A program made the position numbers and the translations under genes. Positions 44,989-53,782 of a stretch of 64,000 nt of DNA are shown piece after piece (position 1 is the first letter of the stretch; each line of letters begins with the position of its first letter). The notes below the pieces were generated by a model. That model was not told the DNA's origin. It saw nothing but the letters and a program-made list of their open reading frames with translations, and searched no databases. This DNA comes from Streptomyces sp. NBC_00353 (GTDB taxonomy: Bacteria > Actinomycetota > Actinomycetes > Streptomycetales > Streptomycetaceae): NCBI RefSeq assembly GCF_036108815.1, contig NZ_CP107985.1, forward strand, positions 930,001 to 994,000. The letters run 5' to 3'.

Positions 44989-45024
44989 GGGACGAACGGC
45001 CCATTTGTACGGGACAACGGGCCG
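44989..45024. promoter_or_regulatory. Two DevR/OsdR-type palindromes upstream of nitroreductase
   Basis: GGGAC-GAAC-GGCCC at 44989-45002 and GGGAC-AACG-GGCCG at 45011-45024 are 22 bases apart. Both left halves are identical to the mycobacterial DevR half-site GGGAC. They lie 52-87 bases before the ATG at 45076. Confidence 0.6.
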
Positions 45025-45075
45025 CTCCATGCTGGAGGGGCCATCGACCGTTCCCGACTCTCCGGGAGACCCGCG

Positions 45076-46077
45076 ATGCTCACCAAAACGCTCGACGACA
45101 CCACGTTGACCGACCTCGTCGCCGATGCCACCACAGCGCCGTCCATGCACAACGCCCAGCCCTGGCAGTTCCGCTACGAACGCTCCAACCACACCCTCAC
45201 GCTCCGGGCGGACCTCGACCGTGCGATGCCGGAGGCCGACCCCTCCACCCGCGGACTCCATGTCGGCTGCGGCGCGGCCCTGTTGAACCTGCGGGTATCC
45301 GCCGCCCACCTCGGTCTGGACTCGGTCACCACACTGCTGCCCGAACCGTCGGACCCGCCCCTCCTGGCCGTCGTACGCCTGGGTATCCACCCCGACTCCC
45401 CCCGGAAGTCGGCGGACAAAGCACTCGCGTCTCTCCACCCCGCGATTCGGGACCGGCATACCAGCCGCTATCCGTTCGACGAGCGAGCGATCCCCGAGGA
45501 CGTTCGTACGCGATTCGCCGACGCGGCCCGTATCGAGGGCGCGGACTTCGCCTTCCTGACTCCGACGCATTTGGAGACCGTGCTCGAACTGATCCGGGAT
45601 GCCGAGGGATACGACCGCAGGGATGTTGCGCGAGAGGCGGAACAGCGCAGCTGGACCCGGGACACAAAGACAGAGGTCCCAGTCGACGGAATTCCGGATT
45701 ACGCGTTCGGGCCCCGTGACGCGTCCGAAAGGGCGACCGTCCGCGATTTCGCGGGCACGGCCGTCCTCGCAGGCCGAGTGCGCGTCCTGTTCGAGAACCG
45801 GCCGCAGCTGGCCCTTCTGAGCACCACGGGCGACCGTCCCGAGGACTGGCTGCACGCCGGCCAGGCCCTGGAACGCGTCCTGCTCACCGCCACACTTCAC
45901 CACGTGTCCAGCTCATTCGCGACGCAACCCCTCGAATGGCCGGACCTGCGATGGCTCCTGCGCGACCCGGTCTTCGGCACGGGAAACGCGCAGATGATCA
46001 TCCGCCTGGGATACGGGCCGAGCGGGCCACGCACACCGCGACGTCCTGTAGACCAAGTACTGACCATCGAGCCGTAG
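45076..46077 (+). CDS. Acg-family nitroreductase-fold protein
   Basis: The 333-residue protein opens MLTKTLDDTTLTDLVADATT, with PSMHNAQPWQFRYE near residue 24, the flavin-contact motif of nitroreductases, and FGTGNAQMIIRLGYGPSG near the C terminus. The duplicated, weakly conserved nitroreductase fold matches the Acg/Rv2032/Rv3131 group, which in M. tuberculosis is DosR-controlled. Members may sequester FMN rather than catalyse. Two DevR-type boxes precede the gene. A USP gene follows after 61 bases. Confidence 0.85.
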   Translation: MLTKTLDDTTLTDLVADATTAPSMHNAQPWQFRYERSNHTLTLRADLDRAMPEADPSTRGLHVGCGAALLNLRVSAAHLGLDSVTTLLPEPSDPPLLAVVRLGIHPDSPRKSADKALASLHPAIRDRHTSRYPFDERAIPEDVRTRFADAARIEGADFAFLTPTHLETVLELIRDAEGYDRRDVAREAEQRSWTRDTKTEVPVDGIPDYAFGPRDASERATVRDFAGTAVLAGRVRVLFENRPQLALLSTTGDRPEDWLHAGQALERVLLTATLHHVSSSFATQPLEWPDLRWLLRDPVFGTGNAQMIIRLGYGPSGPRTPRRPVDQVLTIEP

Positions 46078-46138
46078 AAACCCGGGTCGTATGCCACCGA
46101 GGCAGGCGGTCATCCGAGCAGGGAAGGCAGTGGGAGCG

Positions 46139-47014
46139 ATGCAGCTTCCCGTAGTCGTCGGAGTGGACGGATCAGAGGGCAGTCTGCGCGCACTGGACTG
46201 GGCAGCGGCGGAAGCGGCCCGACAGCGACTCCCCCTCCGCGTCATCCACGCGTCATTGTGGGAACACTACGAAGGGCTGCGCCCCACATTCGACACCGAG
46301 CGTCCCGCCGAGCAGATCCTCGCCGAGCATCTCGTCGCCTCCGCGCAGGAGCGGGCACAACGCCTCCATTCGGAGGTGAGCGTGGTCGCCGACGTGCAGC
46401 CCGAAGACCCGGTGACCGCACTCGTCCAGGAGAGCCACGAGGCAACCCTTGTCGTCCTCGGCTCCCGCGGCCGGGGCCGAATCGCCGGGATGCTCCTCGG
46501 ATCCGTCGGCCTCGCCCTTGCCGGCCGGTCCCACTGTCCGGTCGTCGTGATCCCGACGACCCCACCCGGCACGCAGCCGAAGCCCGGCCGCATCGTCGTC
46601 GGGATCGGAGACGCCGCAGGACCGTCAGCAGCCGCCCACTTCGCACTCGAACAGGCGGCATCCCGTCACGGTGAACTGATCGCCGTACGGGCCTGGCGCT
46701 GCCCTGCCCACGAGGCCATGGACCATCCGCTCCTCTCGGGTTCCCCGGCATCCGCACACCGTCAACAGGCTGAGGAACACCTCGAAAACGTCCTGGCGGT
46801 GCTGGACCGCACCGGTTCCGATGCCGTCATCGACCGATCGGTGGTCCAGGGACCGGCTCACCAGGCACTGATCGAAGCAGCCACGGGTGCGGAACTCCTC
46901 GTCGTCGGCGCACGGCGCGGCAGCGGACGGCACGGACTCCACCTCGGCCCGGTGAACCACGCGGTGCTGCACTACTCCCCCTGCCCGGTTGCCGTCGTGC
47001 CCCACACTCGCTGA
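46139..47014 (+). CDS. Universal stress protein, two USP domains
   Basis: The 291-residue protein opens MQLPVVVGVDGSEGSLRALD. Domain 1 has LGSRGRGRIAGMLLGSVGLA. Domain 2 begins IVVGIGDAAGPSAAAHFALE and has VGARRGSGRHGLHLGPVNHA, ending YSPCPVAVVPHTR. GGGAG lies before the ATG at 46139; an upstream ATG at 46091 would add 16 non-homologous residues. It is probably cotranscribed with the nitroreductase gene. Confidence 0.9.
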   Translation: MQLPVVVGVDGSEGSLRALDWAAAEAARQRLPLRVIHASLWEHYEGLRPTFDTERPAEQILAEHLVASAQERAQRLHSEVSVVADVQPEDPVTALVQESHEATLVVLGSRGRGRIAGMLLGSVGLALAGRSHCPVVVIPTTPPGTQPKPGRIVVGIGDAAGPSAAAHFALEQAASRHGELIAVRAWRCPAHEAMDHPLLSGSPASAHRQQAEEHLENVLAVLDRTGSDAVIDRSVVQGPAHQALIEAATGAELLVVGARRGSGRHGLHLGPVNHAVLHYSPCPVAVVPHTR

Positions 47015-47044
47015 GCACGACGCCGATACTCAGAGCACCTCTGA

Positions 47045-47100
47045 TCAACGGTGGGGAACGCGGGGGACCAGACAGTGCGCGTGGTGCAAATACTCCTCGA
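47045..47100 (-). pseudogene. USP gene tail remnant
   Basis: The minus strand encodes EEYLHHAHCLVPRVPHR and a stop, matching the last residues of USP proteins in this island (compare LLHHAHCPVQLIPRH). Nothing upstream on that strand continues the domain. It is the last trace of a sixth USP gene, opposite in orientation to the intact one. Confidence 0.5.
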
Positions 47101-47286
47101 CGGCGTCGAACGGCCGCTGGACGGAATACGGACCCGGCTGCTGTAGCCGTAGTCCCGTGGCCGAGGTTCCGGAGATCTGAACGATCCGGAGCATGGGCCC
47201 GTTCGGCCCTGGTGCGTAGCTCCTGTGCGGACGCACGATGACGGAGGGGCGGGACTGCGCAACCCCTCGACGGCCAGGAGGACACC

Positions 47287-48000
47287 ATGAGCGACGAGAC
47301 GGGGTTCTCGGCCCAGAGACCGATCCGCGTGTTCCTGCTCGACGATCATGAGGTGGTCAGGCGCGGGGTGCAGGATCTGCTTGATGCGGAACTCGACATC
47401 AAGGTCGTCGGCGACGCCGGCACAGCCGATCAGGCTCTGGCCCGCGGCCCGGCGCTCCGACCTGACGTCGCGATTCTCGATGTACGGCTGCCGGACGGCG
47501 ACGGGATCGCCGTGTGTCGTGAACTGCGCTCGCGGATGCCGGAACTGGCCTGCCTGATGCTCACCTCGTTCGACGACGACGAAGCCCTGCTCGACGCGAT
47601 CATGGCTGGCGCGGCAGGCTACGTACTCAAGGAAATCAAGGGCTCTGACCTTGTCGCCGCCGTCCGCACACTGGCATCCGGGCGTTCGACCCTCGACCCG
47701 GCGACCACGGCACGGCTGATGAGCAGCCTGCGCGAGGAGGAAGCCTGCGCTGAACCCGAGGAGGACGACGCGCTGTCGGGGCTGTCCCCGCGGGAGAGGG
47801 ACGTCCTCGTACTGATCGGTGAAGGGCTGACGAACAGCCAGATCGGCAAGCGCCTCTACCTGTCGGAGAAGACCGTCAAGAATCATATCTCCCGTCTGCT
47901 GGCCAAGCTCGGTGTCGAACGTCGCATCCAGGCGGCCGTGATCGCTGCGCACGCCACGGAACCCTCCCCGCCGCCCGGAGCCGGACAGCATCGGACGTAA
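47287..48000 (+). CDS. osdR: NarL/FixJ response regulator, DevR/OsdR-like
   Basis: The 237-residue regulator has a receiver domain (VFLLDDHEVVRRGVQDLLDA, phospho-acceptor Asp65 in LDVRLPDGDG, MLTSF and VLKEIKG). Its LuxR-type helix-turn-helix (LSPRERDVLVLIGEGLTNSQ and KRLYLSEKTVKNHISRLLAK) resembles DevR/DosR closely. AGGAGG precedes the ATG. It faces the kinase gene with an 18-base gap, tail to tail. By analogy it binds GGGAC-N4-GTCCC-like sites, of which many occur in this window. The symbol is by analogy with S. coelicolor OsdR. Confidence 0.85.
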   Translation: MSDETGFSAQRPIRVFLLDDHEVVRRGVQDLLDAELDIKVVGDAGTADQALARGPALRPDVAILDVRLPDGDGIAVCRELRSRMPELACLMLTSFDDDEALLDAIMAGAAGYVLKEIKGSDLVAAVRTLASGRSTLDPATTARLMSSLREEEACAEPEEDDALSGLSPRERDVLVLIGEGLTNSQIGKRLYLSEKTVKNHISRLLAKLGVERRIQAAVIAAHATEPSPPPGAGQHRT

Positions 48001-48018
48001 CCGTGCGGCCCCGAAATA

Positions 48019-49734
48019 TCAGGACAGCCGCAGTGGCACCCGCCAGCTCAGCCGAGTGCCACCCTTTTCCGACGCCCCCACACTCATCTCGCCACCGAGT
48101 TTCTCGGCGCGCCGTGCAAGGTTGTCGAGCCCGCTTCGGGAACCACCGTCCTCGGGCATGCCCACGCCGTTGTCGGACACGATGAGGTTCAGCGCCCCCT
48201 CACCCACCACGAGCGAGATGTCCACCGACGTGGCCCGTGCATGGCGAGCGACATTGCTCAGCGCCTCGCCGAGGACCGCGATCACCTGCTCGGCGATCTC
48301 GGCTGGCACATCTGTATCAATGAGCCCTCCCATCCGCAGCGACGGCTGGAAGCCCAGGGTGCGTGCGGCCTCTTCCACCGCGGTCGCCGTCCGGGCCCGC
48401 AGCCCCTGGCCGGCACGGCCCGGTCCGCGTGCACGTAGGCCAAAGATCGTGGACCGGATGATCTTGATGGTCTCGTCCAGATCGTCCACCGCTCGCAGCA
48501 ACCGTTCGCTCGCCTGTGGATGATCCACGAACCGCACCACGCTCTGCAGCGTCATACCGGTGGCGAACAGCCGCTGAATGGCCAGGTCGTGCAGGTCCCG
48601 GGCGATGCGGTCCCGGTCCTCCAGCAGAGCGATCTGCTCGGCGGCTTTGCGCCGCTCGGTGAGTTCCATCGCCAGCGCTGCCTGACCGGCGAAGGTCAGC
48701 AGGGGCAAAGTTTCCGACGTGGTGAAGGCGGGACCCTCCCGTACGCGGGCCAGCAGCAGCACCCCACGGGTCCGCTCACCTGTCACCATCGGGACCGCGA
48801 CAGCCGGGCCGAGCCCCTCCCACCTCGGAGGGCCCTCGGTGATCCGCGGATCGTGTTCGACATCGAGGCTGGTGATCGGCTCGCCCGCGTCGAGAGCCGC
48901 ACCGACGAACGATCCCTCACGTGGCAGGACCAGACCATGGTGAATCTCGGCGTCCACACCTGAAGCCAGTGCCACTCGGAGGGTCCTGCCCTCTGCAGGG
49001 AGCGCCAGGACGCCAAGATCCGCGGAGAGAATACGCGAGGCACGATCGATGATCATCTGCAGGACGTGTGCCTCGTTCGCCCCGCTCAGCAGACCCGCGA
49101 CGATCTCGCTGTTGGCCTCCTGCCAGCGTTGGCGATCGCGCGTCTCCGCGTACAGGCGAGCGTTCTCGATCGCCACTCCCGCCGCCACGGCCAACGTCGA
49201 CAGCACGGTTTCGTCCTCGGCGTCGAATTCGCGGCCGCCCCGTTTCTCAGTGAGATACAGATTGCCGAACACCTCGTCGCGAACCCGGATGGGCACCCCA
49301 AGAAACGAATGCATCGGGGGGTGGTTCGGCGGGAACCCGTACGACGCCGGATGCTCGGCGAGTTCCCCGAGCCGCAGGGGCTGGGGATGACGGATCAGCT
49401 CGCCCAAGAGGCCGTGCCCCTCAGGCAGCGGGCCGATGGCCTCTCGCTGCTCCGCCGTTATGCCCACCGGCAGGAACTGCGTGAGCCTGGTTCCCTCGCC
49501 GACCACTCCCAGGGCTCCGTACTCGGCATCGACCACAACGACTGCGGCTTGGACGATCCGGCGCAGCACCTGGGGCAGATCAAGTCCCCTTCCCACCGAC
49601 ATCACGGCGTCCAGGAGCAGGGCCGCCTCGGCAGGGCTACGAGTCACGGCATCGAGACGCCCGTGGAGGTCGTCCGGCAAGGTGCTCAGGCGACGGCGCG
49701 CCTCGCCGCAGCGGTCAGTTCCGTTGTCGCCCAC
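48019..49734 (-). CDS. osdK: GAF-domain sensor histidine kinase, DevS/OsdK-like
   Basis: The protein of about 571 residues has two GAF domains (about 35-180 and 205-350), a HisKA_3 dimerisation domain with DRIARDLHDLAIQRLFATG (His near 381) and a HATPase domain (VLGEALSNVARHARA, DNGVGMPEDG, SGLDNLARRAEKLGG). GAF1 contains HPASYGFPPNHPPMHSFLGV, which matches the heme-GAF of mycobacterial DosS/DosT, so gas or redox sensing through heme is plausible. The second GAF is followed directly by the kinase core. GTG at 49734 with GGAGG 4 bases upstream is chosen; longer GTG starts at 49773 and 49806 are possible. Confidence 0.85.
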   Translation of the reverse strand: MGDNGTDRCGEARRRLSTLPDDLHGRLDAVTRSPAEAALLLDAVMSVGRGLDLPQVLRRIVQAAVVVVDAEYGALGVVGEGTRLTQFLPVGITAEQREAIGPLPEGHGLLGELIRHPQPLRLGELAEHPASYGFPPNHPPMHSFLGVPIRVRDEVFGNLYLTEKRGGREFDAEDETVLSTLAVAAGVAIENARLYAETRDRQRWQEANSEIVAGLLSGANEAHVLQMIIDRASRILSADLGVLALPAEGRTLRVALASGVDAEIHHGLVLPREGSFVGAALDAGEPITSLDVEHDPRITEGPPRWEGLGPAVAVPMVTGERTRGVLLLARVREGPAFTTSETLPLLTFAGQAALAMELTERRKAAEQIALLEDRDRIARDLHDLAIQRLFATGMTLQSVVRFVDHPQASERLLRAVDDLDETIKIIRSTIFGLRARGPGRAGQGLRARTATAVEEAARTLGFQPSLRMGGLIDTDVPAEIAEQVIAVLGEALSNVARHARATSVDISLVVGEGALNLIVSDNGVGMPEDGGSRSGLDNLARRAEKLGGEMSVGASEKGGTRLSWRVPLRLS

Positions 49735-50183
49735 AGTGCCTCCATCGTGACCCGCACATCCCGGGCGGGTCACACCTCCACGGTAGGACCGACCGTCACG
49801 CGGCACCTGGTGACTTCAACCGACTCAGCCGTACAGTCGGGCAGTGCTCGGGGCAGTGCCCGGAATCTGTGGGCTCTCGTCGAGCGGAACCAGCCGCGGC
49901 CGACAGCCCGCCGAGATGGCCCGCGCGGTGCTGGACACTACGTGCGAGCCCCATGACCGAAGCGAAGCCCGGGCCTCCTTGACGCGCGCGGATCGGTTCG
50001 CTGAGCATCTCCGTGGACGACCCGGAATTGATCCGTACCGCGCCGGGTCGTTCCGGGCGTGCATCGTCCAGAACACAATCGAAGTCCCTCCCGAGATCAC
50101 CATCACGCTGGGCGCCAGCTCGGGTACCCGGTCGAGCGAGAGCGTGGACCGCGTGCGTGCTGATGCAAGTTGGGACTCCGGCG
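49735..50183. other. Intergenic, nothing firmly recognised
   Basis: These 449 bases lie between the kinase start and the 3' end of a CBS gene. A plus-strand frame (49844-50194) stays open but shows no recognisable domain. A near-miss GGACC-GACC-GTCAC lies near 49786 upstream of the kinase. Confidence 0.35.
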
Positions 50184-51056
50184 TCACCCTGTGACAAGTT
50201 TCAGGTGATCGATCACTTCGGTCACGTCGTCGATGTCCTTGATTTCTGCGAGGAGCCGCGGAACCTCGTCTTCCGCCATCTGGCCCCTGACGTCCACCAC
50301 GCCGTTGCGCACGTCGACCTCGACGGTGTTCCGCGCAGCCGGGAAGTGTTCGGCGAGGATTCTCGACTCGATCTCCTCGCGAATCCCGGCATCATCGCGT
50401 ATCAGCGCGTTAAGCAGTGCGTTCCTGTGCACGACACCGACCAAGCGGCCCTCATGGTCCGTCACCGGCAGGCGCTTGAGACGCGACAGGGACACGAGCC
50501 AGGTGGCTTCGGCGACGGTCGAACCTGGGAACACAGTGACGGCCGGAGTGGTCATCAGCGTCTCGGCGGTCTCGGCGCGGGCCTTGTCGTGCAGCCGCCG
50601 TTCCCTCAGCCGGCCGATCGGACCGGGTTCGTATCCGGATGCCTCCACCGCGGCCTTCGCCAGCAGGTCGGACTCCGACACCACACCCATCACCCGGTCG
50701 TCGGCATCGACCACTGGCAGGGATCCGAGGTGTTCACGCGTCAAGCTCCGCGCGATGTCCAGGAACGGCATGTCGCCGCGTACCGATGCGGCCGGTATGT
50801 CCATGACGTCACGCACCAGCAGAGGCGCGGGTTCGGCACCGGACGGCTCGGCGGACTTCTTCACCCGACCGGCCGGAGCCGTCTCGGGGACGGTCGGGCG
50901 CCGTGCCGCCGCCTGCTTGGCGGACACCGTGGCCACCGCGCCGAGGTAGCGCAGCAACATGTCCTGCCGCAGGGGTTCGTCGGTGGGCCTCCATGCCTTC
51001 GCCGGCACCGCGCGGCGAGCTTCGGCCCCTGCCGAGGTGTTCTCGCGTTCAGTCAC
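50184..51056 (-). CDS. CBS-CBS-BON protein with N-terminal extension
   Basis: The 290-residue protein differs from the other CBS paralogues by about 80 extra N-terminal residues (Ala/Pro/Arg-rich, with DMLLRYLGAVATVSAKQAAA). The two CBS motifs (LGSLPVVDADDRVMGVVSES and LKRLPVTDHEGRLVGVVHRN) and a C-terminal BON-like domain (VDVRNGVVDVRGQMAEDEV) follow. The GTG at 51056 is set by AGGAG 6 bases upstream. A perfect DevR-type box lies 66 bases upstream. It is the right-hand end of the dormancy-like island. Confidence 0.85.
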   Translation of the reverse strand: MTERENTSAGAEARRAVPAKAWRPTDEPLRQDMLLRYLGAVATVSAKQAAARRPTVPETAPAGRVKKSAEPSGAEPAPLLVRDVMDIPAASVRGDMPFLDIARSLTREHLGSLPVVDADDRVMGVVSESDLLAKAAVEASGYEPGPIGRLRERRLHDKARAETAETLMTTPAVTVFPGSTVAEATWLVSLSRLKRLPVTDHEGRLVGVVHRNALLNALIRDDAGIREEIESRILAEHFPAARNTVEVDVRNGVVDVRGQMAEDEVPRLLAEIKDIDDVTEVIDHLKLVTG

Positions 51057-51121
51057 GGTGGGCTCCTCACTCGCGCCGAGCTGGCCTACCTCCCAGTCTT
51101 CCACGGCTGGAGCCCGGGCCA

Positions 51122-51137
51122 AGGGCCGATCGGCCCA
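51122..51137. promoter_or_regulatory. DevR/OsdR-type palindrome upstream of CBS gene
   Basis: AGGGCC-GATC-GGCCCA has perfect half-sites and a self-complementary spacer, 66 bases from the GTG at 51056. It is the last box before the island ends. Confidence 0.6.
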
Positions 51138-51429
51138 TGCGGGACGACGGACGGTACACGTATCGGCGGCGCCTGCCTCTGGAGGGGGGTGTGGGTCTGC
51201 CCCAGATCCAAGGTCTGACACCGGCGTTGAGCTGGGCTGTTACCCTGGCGACCAGCCCCGTCGACCCACGCACCCGCGGCTAGAAGCACCTCGGCCGCGT
51301 CGAGCTCCTGAGCCGGCGCGGCCTAGCTAGTAGTCACATGATCCGCCGGGCAGAACCTGAAGTCGTGGAGCCGTAGCCACAGCGGGGTGCCCTCCTTCGC
51401 CCGCAGCACGCAGCGCCGCTGGCCGCGGT

Positions 51430-51460
51430 GCCCCGGACCATGATCGGTCCGGGGCCTTTT
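51430..51460. terminator. Hairpin terminator next to tRNA fragment
   Basis: A perfect 10-bp stem (51430-51439 with 51446-51455, loop ATGATC) is followed on the plus strand by CTTTT. Read on the minus strand it lies just downstream of the tRNA 3' end, the usual position of a Streptomyces tRNA terminator. It may act in both directions. Confidence 0.7.
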
Positions 51461-51463
51461 GCC

Positions 51464-51510
51464 TGGTTCCCGCGGCAGGATTCGAACCTGCGACGCCTGC
51501 TTTAGACGAC
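51464..51510 (-). tRNA. 3' fragment of a tRNA gene (attachment-site-like)
   Basis: The minus strand reads a complete T-arm GCAGGTTCGAATCCTGC, then CGCGGGA and ACCA, preceded by CTAAAGCAGG, which fits the 3' side of an anticodon arm. The D-arm and 5' acceptor strand are not found upstream (51511 onward is unrelated), so the tRNA is incomplete. Integrases commonly leave exactly such a 3' copy at one end of an element. The amino acid cannot be assigned. Confidence 0.5.
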
Positions 51511-51545
51511 GTTTCTGATGGCCGTATGGCTGCCGAAACGGGTGT

Positions 51546-52088
51546 CTACCCCTGGACGCAGGACATGCGCAACTCCCCCAAGGCGCCCCAGGCTGAGTCG
51601 GGAGCGAACAGCGCCGTCAACGTGCTCCGCCCAGGAACGAACAACACATAGTGCCTTGCAAGGTAGGACAGGTCACCCCACGGCTCCTGGTTGTGCGCAC
51701 GCGCAAGCACTCGGCCACAACGCGTACAGGCAATCCACGGGACAACCAGGAGACCAGCCAGTGCCGTATCGGTGGCTACGGAGGATCCGGGCAACGGGAC
51801 GGTGTCGGCATGCTCGATCACCCTCAGCCTGCTGTCCTCCTGGTGGTCGTCGAGGCATCGGCCGAGGCCGGGAGCGAGTGCTGTCCGCATGCCCCATAGC
51901 TCAGCCGCTACGGCGATCTCGGCCCGCACGGTCTCGCTGATCGGCACCTGATGCTTCAGAAGGCCGGCGACGAGCTGGTCGAGTCCGACTTCCTGCTCCC
52001 CGATGTCCCAGCAGTCCATAAATTTCGCAGCGTCAGAGGGTGGCAGCAGCGCAGCAAACCGACGCCACTGGGTTGCTTCATCGATCAT
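51546..52088 (-). CDS. Conserved Streptomyces hypothetical protein
   Basis: The 180-residue protein starts MIDEATQWRRFAALLPPSDA. It contains CWDIGEQEVGLDQLVAGLLK, AEIAVAAELWGMRTALAPGL and a Cys pair in IACTRCGRVLARAHNQEPWG. This block pattern is common in Streptomyces genomes, often near integrated elements, but has no assigned function that I know. The ATG at 52088 is preferred; 52118 and 52157 are possible. Confidence 0.65.
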   Translation of the reverse strand: MIDEATQWRRFAALLPPSDAAKFMDCWDIGEQEVGLDQLVAGLLKHQVPISETVRAEIAVAAELWGMRTALAPGLGRCLDDHQEDSRLRVIEHADTVPLPGSSVATDTALAGLLVVPWIACTRCGRVLARAHNQEPWGDLSYLARHYVLFVPGRSTLTALFAPDSAWGALGELRMSCVQG

Positions 52089-53203
52089 GCGGCCGAGGCT
52101 ATCGGTGCCCTCGAGCATGCGTAGCTGCGCGCCGTGATAGGGGGACCGATGCAGCACAGTTGGGCACTCAGCTCGCTGTACGCGCGTTGATTGGTACCTC
52201 TGTCCTGATCAGGTCAGCGACGCCCCTGCCACAGGACGGGTCTCCTGCGCCTACTTCCCGCTCAACTCCAGCTGCTACAGCAAGTGGTGTCAAAAAAGAT
52301 CTCTCTGCAGTGCAACCGTCCCGGGGGTTCGGCAGTCGTCTTCGGTGCCGTCCACGCAGCCGAGGCGGATCAGGCCGCCCTCACCCCGGTGACCTGACCT
52401 CCTCTGCGCCGGATGCGCCTCGCCGGCTTCGGCCCCGGGCGTCCCGGGGCCACCACTGCACGTGCATGCCCCATAGCCATATAGGGGCATCAGACGATTC
52501 GCACTCGATCACCGAGGCGCCGGCCGGGAGCACAACCATTCGCGGCCCGTCTGGTGGCGCGCTCGGACAGAACGCAGATCTGCCGGGAGTTCACGCAGCC
52601 GCGTCCATGGCCAGCGAGGTTCCCACCGAAACTCCTCAGCATTGGCCCGCGTCCGGCCAAGGTTCCATCGGCCGCTCGCATCCGGCCGCTTGGCCCCGAT
52701 CGGGAAGAGGACTGCGTGCCCCGGATCGGCCCGAGCCGCGGCCCGATGCTGTCGCCGAAGCATGAGCGCCGTCCCGATCACCGCGCCGAGAGAACTGCGA
52801 GCCCCGTAATCATGCGCGGAGTAGGGCAGGAGGACGATGGATCGCCAAGCTGTTTGAGTGAACTCGCCACGTCCCCCAAGCCTCGGGGCCGCTGGCGTGG
52901 AACGCGGCACGACATGCGTCACCCGGGTTCGTGCACGCGATGGCGGTTTCGGCACGCCCGAGCAACTTCCGCGATAGATCGGTGGAGTCTCAATGGCCCA
53001 GGCGAGCCCGCCGACGATGTCAAGTTCCGTCGTAGCAGCGACCCGCGCTCGTACCTGAGCCCTGTGGCTGCCCATGGTTCCCGTGGTTCTTCCTCGCTCG
53101 ATCGGGCACGGCTGGGGCACGGTCGCCCCTGCACGGCCCTTGGAGCGGCTCGCCGCTCGCGCCCGCCGTGCCCCCTCCGATCGGCCGCGCCACGGGCACA
53201 CCC
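52089..53203. other. Region without a recognised gene
   Basis: More than 1.1 kb shows long open frames on both strands but none with recognisable domains, convincing start or ribosome binding site. This is typical of decayed DNA in high-GC genomes. A 16-base sequence (GATCGGTGGAGTCTCA, at 52977) recurs at 54492. It is probably a degraded accessory segment. Confidence 0.45.
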
Positions 53204-53612
53204 CTATCGCGAATCCGCAAGGAAGCAATCCCCGGAGCCGGTGGCGGTGGCGGTCAGATCACATGCGGCCGTATCGGCCTCCTCTTGCGTCGGGTGCTGC
53301 CGCAGAATCGCCGCCGTCGCACGAGTCCCGGCATCGAAGCATGTCGGATTTTGCGCCACCATCATGCTGAGGATCTTCACCTGTGTGGCATCCAAGTCCG
53401 ACTGCATGGAATCAAGTTCGTCGTCATCGTAGGGCGCCCGTTGCTGTTGCTTCCGGAGCTGGCCGGCCCGTGTCGTGAACTCCTGGTTGGCCTGCTGGCA
53501 CGTCGCGGACCGCTCCGATGCGCCATCGTGTCGCGACGCCCCGACGGCATAGCCGCCTATGGCGAGTGTGACTGCCTCCAGCGCTGACCAGCGCGATCAT
53601 CGAACGCTTCAT
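53204..53612 (-). pseudogene. Secreted small protein, frameshifted in the signal peptide
   Basis: ATG at 53612 begins MKRSMIALVSAG, and the hydrophobic core AVTLAIGGYAVGAS continues only in another frame. The mature part follows in that frame, with CQQANQEFTTRAGQLRKQQQ, then DSMQSDLDATQVKILSMMVA and CFDAGTRATAAILRQHP. A one- or two-base indel near 53580 therefore breaks an otherwise intact secreted, four-Cys protein of about 130 residues. The downstream piece has an internal ATG (53407) but no signal. It could also be a sequencing error. Confidence 0.6.
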
Positions 53613-53782
53613 GGTCGTGGATCGTATACACCCAGGTGAGGCCACTCACCACCGTCTGATGAGCCACGGAGCCCAGTGCCGCCGAGCTCACGAGCCGGGG
53701 CTGTGGCATCAGCTTCCCTGGGAGGTAAGATCCGCTGCCGACCTACGGGAAGTCCGAACGGGCGGCTTCCAGGGGGTGTGAA

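Noticed and set aside
47195..47209. GGGCCC-GTTC-GGCCC as a DevR-type site upstream of the response regulator
   Set aside because: With a 4-base spacer the left half is GGCCC, not GGNCC in register, so autoregulation is not supported by this match.
52554..53432. Long plus-strand frame in the 52-53 kb region
   Set aside because: No domain, no ribosome binding site, and it overlaps the conserved minus-strand secreted protein at its right end.
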